19,001 nt of DNA from Victivallales bacterium. Its GTDB lineage: Bacteria > Verrucomicrobiota > Lentisphaeria > Oligosphaerales > Oligosphaeraceae. Below, in pieces: positions 1 to 6,121 of the stretch. The translations under genes and the position numbers were made by a program. The stretch covers positions 1 through 19,001 of the forward strand of contig CAAGGB010000007.1 in the NCBI GenBank assembly GCA_900769285.1. Direction: 5' to 3'. The notes beneath the pieces were generated by a model that saw only the letters and a program-made list of their open reading frames with translations, was not told the origin of the DNA and ran no database searches. Position 1 is the first letter of the stretch, and the number at the start of each line of letters is the position of its first letter.

Positions 1-659
1 GAGTTCTTGGCGGCCGTGGCGCCGCTGATGCCGTGGGCGTGCGCGGAGCCGTCAAGCATCAGCATGTTGGCGCGCGCGTTGTGGCACAGGTTGAGGTAGC
101 AGCTGCCGGCCGGATACATGTAGCTCTGGCTCTTCTTGCCGTCCGAGGAGACGTTCAGGGTGTCGCAGAGAATCATGACGGACGAGGGGGACGTGCCGGG
201 CACCCATTCACGGTTCAGCGTCTGGATGGTCGCGCGGCGCGCCGGCTTCTCGATGGACCAGCCGCCGGAGAGCCAGACGTTCATGCCATAGGTGAACCAG
301 GGGGAGGTCGTCTCGGGCGTGCCGATCTCCGACGAGCCGCAGCGGTACGTCACATAGCCCGAGTACTTCCAGACATCCGAGGTCTCGCCGTCCTCATACT
401 TGAGCCGCATGGCCCATGTCTTGTCGCTGCTGACGGCGGGCAGCCAGTCGTCGTAGTTGTCCGCATACATCGCCAGGCGCAGGCCATTCGTCTTCAGGTT
501 GTTCAGGCAACTGACGCCTCGCGCCTTCTCACGCGCCTTCGACAGCGCCGGCAGCAGCATCGCCGCCAGTATCGCGATGATCGCTATCACCACCAGCAAC
601 TCAATCAGCGTAAAGCGCCGTCGTCTTTCGCCCCTCACGGACTTCTCCCGACTACCCAT
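1..659 (-). CDS. Type II secretion/pilin-like pseudopilin (PVC type), 3' end outside window
   Basis: Reading the minus strand from the ATG at 659-657 gives at least 219 codons open to the window edge, so the C-terminus is missing. The N-terminus is a class III prepilin leader: a short Arg-rich basic stretch, then FTLIELLVVIAIIAILAAM starting at residue 16, with Glu20 at the +5 position and one hydrophobic helix. The residue before the Phe is Arg, not the usual Gly. Near residue 193 is His, then nine residues, then Asp-Gly (H193, D203, G204): the H-X9-DG motif of the DUF1559-like pseudopilins abundant in PVC bacteria. AAGGAG lies 8 nt before the start. Known of the family: membrane-anchored, probably exported after leader cleavage, with functions mostly undefined. 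It is divergent from the AraC regulator, which might control it (inference). Confidence 0.88.
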   Translation of the reverse strand, partial: MGSREKSVRGERRRRFTLIELLVVIAIIAILAAMLLPALSKAREKARGVSCLNNLKTNGLRLAMYADNYDDWLPAVSSDKTWAMRLKYEDGETSDVWKYSGYVTYRCGSSEIGTPETTSPWFTYGMNVWLSGGWSIEKPARRATIQTLNREWVPGTSPSSVMILCDTLNVSSDGKKSQSYMYPAGSCYLNLCHNARANMLMLDGSAHAHGISGATAAKN

Positions 660-714
660 GATTCTGACTCCTTAATCCTACAGCAATTGCATCTTAATGG
701 AACTCGAAAAACAG

Positions 715-731
715 GATTAATAATATTAGTC
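715..731. promoter_or_regulatory. 17-bp near-perfect palindrome, candidate operator
   Basis: GATTAATAATATTAGTC is its own reverse complement except for one mismatched pair (third base from each end) and the central base. It sits just downstream of the predicted -10 box of the pseudopilin promoter, around the expected transcription start. A repressor bound here would block that promoter. The binding protein is unknown; the AraC neighbour is a possibility, although AraC-family sites are more often direct repeats. Confidence 0.35.
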
Positions 732-738
732 ATCACCC

Positions 739-767
739 ATGATAATCAAGTAGGCATTTTATATCAA
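739..767 (-). promoter_or_regulatory. Sigma70-type promoter for the pseudopilin
   Basis: On the minus strand, TTGATA (plus 762-767) is separated by exactly 17 bp from TATCAT (plus 739-744). Each box matches consensus at 5 of 6 positions. The stretch is markedly AT-rich compared with the rest of the window. Transcription would start near 732 and give a 5' UTR of about 70 nt before the ATG at 659. Predicted from sequence only. Confidence 0.6.
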
Positions 768-804
768 TAGGTGGTATCTTCACACAAGGGACACAGCGGG
801 TGCG

Positions 805-833
805 GCATCCGATGCGTGTCAGCACTTGCAAGT
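805..833. promoter_or_regulatory. Two small palindromes in the divergent intergenic region
   Basis: GCATC-C-GATGC (805-815) and the perfect 10-bp palindrome ACTTGCAAGT (824-833) lie close together between the divergent pseudopilin and araC-type genes. They could be regulator-binding sites or chance. No gene is seen in the 660-986 gap. Confidence 0.25.
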
Positions 834-858
834 TGGCGACGTCGGACTATGGTAGGGG

Positions 859-893
859 GCGCCGGGACGGCGCTTTTCGCCACGGAAAAGCGC
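859..893. promoter_or_regulatory. Two overlapping, mutually exclusive hairpins upstream of the AraC gene
   Basis: GCGCTTTTC (870-878), loop GCCACG and GAAAAGCGC (885-893) form a perfect 9-bp stem with a 6-nt loop. GCGCC (859-863) can instead pair with GGCGC (869-873), which overlaps the left arm of the first stem and is followed by TTTT. The site is about 95 nt before the AraC start. It could be an operator, a small leader switch or a weak terminator. Confidence 0.4.
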
Positions 894-986
894 AAAGTGC
901 CTCCGTCATGTCATGCTGTTCCATGCCCCACAACGAGTTGAACGCCTCCTGACGTTCCCGAAGCCCCCCTCTGGAGTCCTCCCACG

Positions 987-1814
987 ATGTTCGTGACGAA
1001 CGCCGACACCTTCACCTCCCGCCATCCCCTGCCCTTCTACCTGGAGGCACTGAACGAGTTCCGGATGAAACGGGGACAAACCTATAAGAAAGGTGGCAGT
1101 TACACGCGCAACGTCAATCTGTTCTGGGTGGTTTCGGGACAGTGCTGCGTCCATGTCGGCGGCGAGGAGCGCATCCTGGACAGTGGAGGCGTGTTCCACA
1201 CGCTGGCGCTGGACCAGTACCACCTGGAAACGCTCTCGGACAGTTGCCACATTCGCGTCATCAGCTTTCTGGGTCCCCTGGCCGAGGCGACGCTGCTCGC
1301 CTACTCGCTGCCGCGCTTCCTCGTCCTGCAGCGCAGCGGCGAGAAGCTCTGGCAGGAGCTCGTCAAGACGGCGAGCTCCAACAGCGAGCTCGACCAGCGG
1401 CACCTCTGCGCGCTCATCCTCGACTTCATCGCCTGCGTCAGCCTCACGGACTCGGACGGGGGTTCCGACGAGCGCCTCATGGAGCGCGCCAAGCAGCTCC
1501 TCATGCGCCACCTGGACGACCCTGACCTGTCCGTCGACTTTCTCTGTGACGCCCTCCAGGTGTCCCGGGCGAAGCTGACGCGCCTGTTCCGGCAGGAACG
1601 CCTCAGTCCGCCGGGGCGCGAGATCCTCAACCGGCGCCTGGTGCGGGGCTATGCGCTGCTGCGCGGCTCGGACTATCCCATCGCCACGGTCGCCCGCAAA
1701 TGCGGCTTCCGTGACCCCAAGTCGTTCGCCCGCTTCATCCGTCGCGCCTCCGGCATGGGGCCGCGCGACTTCCGCGAGAGCTACCGCCGCGAAACCGCCC
1801 TGCCTCCCCAGTGA
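987..1814 (+). CDS. AraC-family transcriptional regulator
   Basis: The product has 275 residues. The N-terminal ~150 residues resemble an AraC cupin-type sensor (a beta-rich stretch containing LFWVVSGQCCVHVGGEERILDS written in part: WVVSG, VGGEE, LDSGGVFH). The C-terminal ~100 residues hold the two helix-turn-helix motifs of the family: the first near residues 182-203 (SVDFLCDALQVSRAKLTRLF), the second near 232-260 (IATVARKCGF, SFARFIRRASGMGPRDF). A GGAG lies about 10 nt before the ATG. Such proteins are usually one-component activators that sense small molecules. It is divergent from the pseudopilin and is followed after 169 nt by the efflux operon on the same strand, so it could control either. 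No ligand can be read from the sequence. Confidence 0.9.
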   Translation: MFVTNADTFTSRHPLPFYLEALNEFRMKRGQTYKKGGSYTRNVNLFWVVSGQCCVHVGGEERILDSGGVFHTLALDQYHLETLSDSCHIRVISFLGPLAEATLLAYSLPRFLVLQRSGEKLWQELVKTASSNSELDQRHLCALILDFIACVSLTDSDGGSDERLMERAKQLLMRHLDDPDLSVDFLCDALQVSRAKLTRLFRQERLSPPGREILNRRLVRGYALLRGSDYPIATVARKCGFRDPKSFARFIRRASGMGPRDFRESYRRETALPPQ

Positions 1815-1819
1815 GGCAA

Positions 1820-1942
1820 GGCGAAGAGGTCAGAAAACGTCAAAAACGCCCATCTTCGCCAATCTCATCATGGTCTGATGCGTTAGATTGGAACATGCCT
1901 TCCTCGTCCGGGCACAGCCGGTCGAAGGCAGGGCGTTTTTTT
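1820..1942 (+). ncRNA. Candidate three-way-junction RNA / attenuator before the efflux operon
   Basis: P1 pairs AAAAACGCCC (1842-1851) with GGGCGTTTTT (1931-1940), 10 bp, and runs into a T-run to 1942. P2 pairs CCAATCT (1859-1865) with AGATTGG (1885-1891), with an inner stem CATCA/TGATG (1866-1870 with 1876-1880) and loop TGGTC. P3 pairs GCCTTC (1897-1902) with GAAGGC (1924-1929), with an inner CCGG/CCGG stem and loop GCACAG. A competing 8-bp stem, GGCGAAGA (1820-1827) with TCTTCGCC (1853-1860), puts the left strand of P1 in its loop and takes two bases of P2. The element begins right after the AraC stop and ends 41 nt before the operon start. It matches no riboswitch class I recognise. It could instead be a bidirectional terminator or a small repeat element. 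Confidence 0.45.
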
Positions 1943-1983
1943 ATGTGTGTATGCGTGAGTTAGGTTGTGGTTAGCGGGCAGCG

Positions 1984-4599
1984 GTGGCGATGGCACGGAC
2001 AGCGGCGTGGTTGATGGTGGCGGCATGGTGGCTGGCGGCGATGCGGCTCTTCGCGTCATCGGGCGAGGCCGTCGTCGGCGACAGCAGCGGGGACGAGTTC
2101 CATGTGGTGGAGCGGAAGTCCCTGGAGTACCGCCACGAGCTGCGCGTGACGGCGATGACGGAGAAGTCGGAGAAGATCGTGAATCCGCTGCGCTGGCTGC
2201 CGCTGGAGTACTTCGTGCCGGACGGCGCGGAAGTGAAGAAAGGCGAGCTGATTGCGCGGTTCAACCAGACGTCGAGCCAGCATGACGAGAAGAGCCAGTC
2301 GATGGAGCTGGCGGTCGTCGAGGCGGAGCTGCAGCGCCGTCTGACGGCCATCGACAACCACAACCTGGAGATGGACGAGTCGCTGGGCGACCTGCAGGAC
2401 AAGCTGGCCTCGCTGGAGGCCAAGCTGACGCGCCTGCTGAGCGAGCCGAACCAGGACGACATCCGCATCGCCGAGGGCAAGCTGAAGCTGGCCGACCTCA
2501 ATCTCCGCCTCGCTGCCAGCGACTTCCGCCGCGCCGAGGGGCGCTTCCGGCGCGGCATGATCTCCCGCGCCGAACTCGACAGCGCCGAGAAGACGCTCCG
2601 CGAGAACGAGGTCAAGTATGAGTTCGCCGTCTGCGAGCTGGAGCTGACGCTCGCACCCATCGCCCTGCCCTACGATGTCGAGCGCACCAGGCTCCAAATC
2701 GCCAACGCCAGGCTCGAAATCGAGAAGCTGCAGAGCGAAATCGCCGAGCAGGCCAAGCTGTCCGAAATCCAGAAGCGCGGCGCCAGCCAGCGGCGCAAGC
2801 GCACCCTCAACGAACTCAAGAACACGCGCCGCGACATCGAGAACGCCGAGATGCGGGCGCCCATCGACGGCTTCATCAGCCATCGCCGCATCGACGGCAA
2901 CGAGCTCAAGCTGGGCATGCGGCTCTGGAACAACGTCACCTTCATGGAGATACCCGACCTCCAGACCATCGGCTTCCAGGGCGTCCTCCTCGAATCCGCC
3001 CGAAAGCACTTCGAGAAGGGCGACCGCGTCGTCGTGCGGCTACAGGGCAAGCTGACGCGCGAAATCGAGTGCCGCCTCGAGTCCATCAGCACGCTCTCAC
3101 ACGACATCTCCGAGAAGGGCAACACCAGCAGCAACCAGAACCGCAAGTACGGCGTCAACGTCTTCGACGTGACAATACGGTTCGGCGCCGGCGCGGAGGG
3201 CGTCCGGCCCGGCATGACGGGCATCGCGGAGATCATCGCCTCGAAGCCGCTGGAGGGTCCAGCGGTGCCGCTGAAGTTCATGCGCTACGAGGAAGGCCGA
3301 CACTACATCATCGTGGACGGCATCCTGGAGGAGGTGACGGGCACGGCCTGCGGCGGCTGGTTTGTGCTGGACGACGCGAAATGGCTGGGCACGCGCGTCG
3401 GGATGCGCGGCGAGCACCGCCGCGCCGAGGTGAAGACGGAGGCGGGCGAGGAGCGCCTGACGGCCTCCGGCGAGCTGGAGCCCGTCCGCAAGAAGGACGT
3501 GGTGGTCGGCGACATCGGCTGGTGGCCCTGGCCGAAGGTGATGAAGCTGGTCCCCGAGGAGACCATGGTCAAGAAGGGCGACATCATCGCCGAGCTCGAC
3601 CCCAAGGAGCGCGAGAAGCAGATTGAGCGACAGGAGTCGTCCATGGCCGAGCTGCGCAGCTCGCTGGAGGAGACCGAGAAGAAGGTCGAAATCACCCGCC
3701 GCAACGGCGAGTTCTCCACGCGGATGGCGCGAAACACCCTCGAGATACAGCGTCTGACCACCCGCGAGACGCTCGACGACTCGCGGCGGCCGCTGAGCTA
3801 CTTCCGCGCCGTCATGAACCGCGATCTGGCGGACATCCGCCTGGCCGACATCCGCCGGCGCCTCGACCGCGAGCACGCCAAGAAGCGCCCCACGCTCTCG
3901 CCCGTCGAGATGAAGCGCCTGGAGCGCGACCTGCGCCGGCAGGAGCTGAAGCTGGAGCAGGCGCAGCTCAACCTGAAGACCGAGGAGGAGGGCGTCAAGC
4001 CCGTCAAGCGCAGCAAGGCGCGACTCGACCTGCTCGAGGCCGAGTCCACCTGCGAGACAAGCATCAAGTCGGCCGTCTTCGACAACGCCAGCATCCGCCG
4101 CGAGTTCGAGCGCATCCGTCAGAACATGCGCCATCAGGAGCGCCGCCTGGAGCGCCGCCGCCGCCAGAAGGAGTGCCACACGGTGCGGGCGCCCGCCGAC
4201 GGCCTCATCTGCTACAACAAGGTCTGGAGCGACGGGATGTTCAAGAAGATTTCGGTGGGCAGCGCGGTGGGTCCGCGCTTCACCATCATGTCGATACCGG
4301 ATTTGAGCGAGATGGAGGTGATGGTGGAGGTGCCGGAGCACTACTATCCGCAGTTGCGGGAGGGGCTGCCGGTGGAGGTGCGTGTGCCGTCGCTGAGCGA
4401 GCGGCTGCTGCCGGGGCAGGTGTCGCGCATCGACCTGCTGTTCACGAACCGCGGGAAGAAGGACAGCCAGCTGGGCCTGTACTCGTCCCGGGAGCCGCTG
4501 GGCGACGTGGTGTTCAAGGTGCGCGTGCGCTTCCAGAACGACGGTCTGGCGCTGAAGCCGGGCCTGGTGAGCGAGGTGTTCTTCCCCTTCGGGAAGTAG
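1984..4599 (+). CDS. Tandem (double) HlyD/MacA-family periplasmic adaptor
   Basis: The 871-residue protein has an N-terminal hydrophobic export signal (about 1-30) and two adaptor units in one chain. Copy 1: lipoyl half near 63-93, long charged coiled-coil to ~285, closing lipoyl half at RAPIDG (291-296), beta-barrel starting around IPDL (323-326), and a probable membrane-proximal stretch (~425-490). Copy 2 repeats this at an offset of about 440-448 residues: KKGDIIAELD near 530-538, coiled-coil ~540-730, RAPADG (735-740), IPDL (771-774), barrel to the C-terminus, with no final membrane-proximal domain. Such adaptors bridge an inner-membrane pump and a TolC channel and normally have one unit per chain. 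The stop lies 10 nt before the next adaptor. The Shine-Dalgarno sequence is weak; ATG 1990 is an alternative start. Confidence 0.85.
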   Translation: MAMARTAAWLMVAAWWLAAMRLFASSGEAVVGDSSGDEFHVVERKSLEYRHELRVTAMTEKSEKIVNPLRWLPLEYFVPDGAEVKKGELIARFNQTSSQHDEKSQSMELAVVEAELQRRLTAIDNHNLEMDESLGDLQDKLASLEAKLTRLLSEPNQDDIRIAEGKLKLADLNLRLAASDFRRAEGRFRRGMISRAELDSAEKTLRENEVKYEFAVCELELTLAPIALPYDVERTRLQIANARLEIEKLQSEIAEQAKLSEIQKRGASQRRKRTLNELKNTRRDIENAEMRAPIDGFISHRRIDGNELKLGMRLWNNVTFMEIPDLQTIGFQGVLLESARKHFEKGDRVVVRLQGKLTREIECRLESISTLSHDISEKGNTSSNQNRKYGVNVFDVTIRFGAGAEGVRPGMTGIAEIIASKPLEGPAVPLKFMRYEEGRHYIIVDGILEEVTGTACGGWFVLDDAKWLGTRVGMRGEHRRAEVKTEAGEERLTASGELEPVRKKDVVVGDIGWWPWPKVMKLVPEETMVKKGDIIAELDPKEREKQIERQESSMAELRSSLEETEKKVEITRRNGEFSTRMARNTLEIQRLTTRETLDDSRRPLSYFRAVMNRDLADIRLADIRRRLDREHAKKRPTLSPVEMKRLERDLRRQELKLEQAQLNLKTEEEGVKPVKRSKARLDLLEAESTCETSIKSAVFDNASIRREFERIRQNMRHQERRLERRRRQKECHTVRAPADGLICYNKVWSDGMFKKISVGSAVGPRFTIMSIPDLSEMEVMVEVPEHYYPQLREGLPVEVRVPSLSERLLPGQVSRIDLLFTNRGKKDSQLGLYSSREPLGDVVFKVRVRFQNDGLALKPGLVSEVFFPFGK

Positions 4600-4609
4600 G
4601 TAGGAGCGG

Positions 4610-6109
4610 ATGAGGATGAAGAGTCGCAGAGGACTGCTGTGGGTGGCGGGCGCCACGCTGCTGGTGACGGGCGCCACGCTGGGCTGGCGCTGGAGCCAGC
4701 GCGGCGGACAGGCCGTCGAGGAGGAATTCAGCGCCTATGTCGTCGGCACCGAGACCATCGACGCCCGAAGCGTCGTCTGCGCCCGCGGCATCCTCAAGTG
4801 CGCCGACACCTGGCCCGCCGTCGCCGGCATCCGCGGACGCCTCACCGAGCTCGTCCCGCAGGGAACCGCCGTCAGGAAGGGCGACGTCCTCTTCCGCATC
4901 GACGACACCACCGCCCGCGAGGAAATCGAGAACAACGAGACCAGCCTCCAGACCGCCGAGCTCAGCCTCGTCCGACTCGACGCCGAATACCAGCTCACCG
5001 ACTTCCGACAGACACAGAACGTCCTCCTCAGCGACGCTCGACTCAAGCACGCCGAACTCGAGGAGAAGCTCGAGCTCGAGGAGCCCGACGCCCGCGAGCG
5101 ACGACTCATGGACATCGCCGAGGAGCTCGCACGGCTCGACGTCGAAGACGCGCAGGACGAGTACGAGCGCGAGAGCCGCATGCTCGCCAAGGGCTACATC
5201 GCCGCCTCCGGACTCGAGTCCTACGAGCAGAAGCTCGCCAACGCCAAGGCATCCCTCGCCGAACAGCAGCTCCAGAACCGCCTCAAGCGCAAGGGCGCCA
5301 CCGCCGAACGGCGCGTCGAACTCCGCATGAACGTCCAGCGCGCCGCCAACCGCAAGGAGGTCGCCGAGGCGCGGAAGGCACGGCGCATCGCCGACATCGT
5401 CGCCCGACAGGACGCCGAGCGGAAGTCCCGCGAACGGCTCCTCTACCTCCAGCGGCACAACGAGGAGGAGCTCGCCAAGGCCACCGTCACCGCACCCATG
5501 GACGGCGTCTTCATGGTCGAGACCTACCGCGACTGGTCCACCGGCGGTGCCCTCAAGGAGGTCGCCGTCGGCGACGAGAAGTGGGCCTTCGACCTCATCG
5601 GCTCCGTCATCGACCCCGCACAGATGGAGGTCAGCCTCGTCGTCCACGAGACCGACTTCCACCGCCTCCGCGCGGGACTGCCCGTCGAGGTCACGCTGCC
5701 CGCCGTGCCGGCCAAGGTCTTCCGCGGGACGCTGAAGCGCCTGGGCGCCATCGGACGCGACCGCAACCACGTCGACCCCACCGGCATCCTCGGCGGCGAC
5801 TCCGAAATCTCCATGTTCAACGCGGTCATCGCGCTGGAGAGCGAGGGCATGCGCTTCCATCCCGGCATGTCCGCACTCGTCACCATCGTCGTCTCCGACG
5901 GCGCCGACCGCCTCCTCATCCCCCGGGCCGCCGTCTCACGCCAGCCCGACGGCTCCTTCGCCGCACGACTGCCCGGCGGACAGCCCCGCACCCTGACGGG
6001 ACGCTACCACAACGAGATGTACTTCGAGGTCGAGTCCGGGCTGGAGCGCGGCGAGACCATCGAAATCAGCCGCCGCCGCGGCGCCGCGCCAGCAACGAAA
6101 CTCGACTAA
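4610..6109 (+). CDS. HlyD/MacA-family periplasmic adaptor (single unit)
   Basis: The product has 499 residues. An N-terminal membrane anchor (roughly residues 9-26, LLWVAGATLLVTGATLGW) is followed by a lipoyl half (VPQGTAVRKGDVLFRID), a long Glu/Arg-rich coiled-coil hairpin (~105-285), the closing lipoyl half TAPMDG (294-299), a beta-barrel (IDPAQMEVSLVV, GLPVEVTLP) and a membrane-proximal domain ending LERGETIEI. Members link a MacB- or RND-type pump to the outer-membrane channel. AGGAG (4602-4606) is only 3 nt from the ATG at 4610 but 9 nt from the in-frame ATG at 4616, so the true start may be 4616. It is the third adaptor unit of the operon and lies 12 nt before the MacB gene. Confidence 0.9.
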   Translation: MRMKSRRGLLWVAGATLLVTGATLGWRWSQRGGQAVEEEFSAYVVGTETIDARSVVCARGILKCADTWPAVAGIRGRLTELVPQGTAVRKGDVLFRIDDTTAREEIENNETSLQTAELSLVRLDAEYQLTDFRQTQNVLLSDARLKHAELEEKLELEEPDARERRLMDIAEELARLDVEDAQDEYERESRMLAKGYIAASGLESYEQKLANAKASLAEQQLQNRLKRKGATAERRVELRMNVQRAANRKEVAEARKARRIADIVARQDAERKSRERLLYLQRHNEEELAKATVTAPMDGVFMVETYRDWSTGGALKEVAVGDEKWAFDLIGSVIDPAQMEVSLVVHETDFHRLRAGLPVEVTLPAVPAKVFRGTLKRLGAIGRDRNHVDPTGILGGDSEISMFNAVIALESEGMRFHPGMSALVTIVVSDGADRLLIPRAAVSRQPDGSFAARLPGGQPRTLTGRYHNEMYFEVESGLERGETIEISRRRGAAPATKLD

Positions 6110-6121
6110 CTCGACCCAACC

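Noticed and set aside
33..770. A 245-codon plus-strand frame at the left edge
   Set aside because: Antisense to the pseudopilin, whose N-terminal helix, H-X9-DG motif, promoter and ribosome site are all clear.
3097..5860. Long minus-strand open frames (3097-4677 and 4514-5860) opposite the adaptor genes
   Set aside because: Low-complexity Leu/Ala/Arg/Gly-rich translations without family motifs, antisense to genes with clear domains. They are expected by-products of high GC with strong third-position bias.
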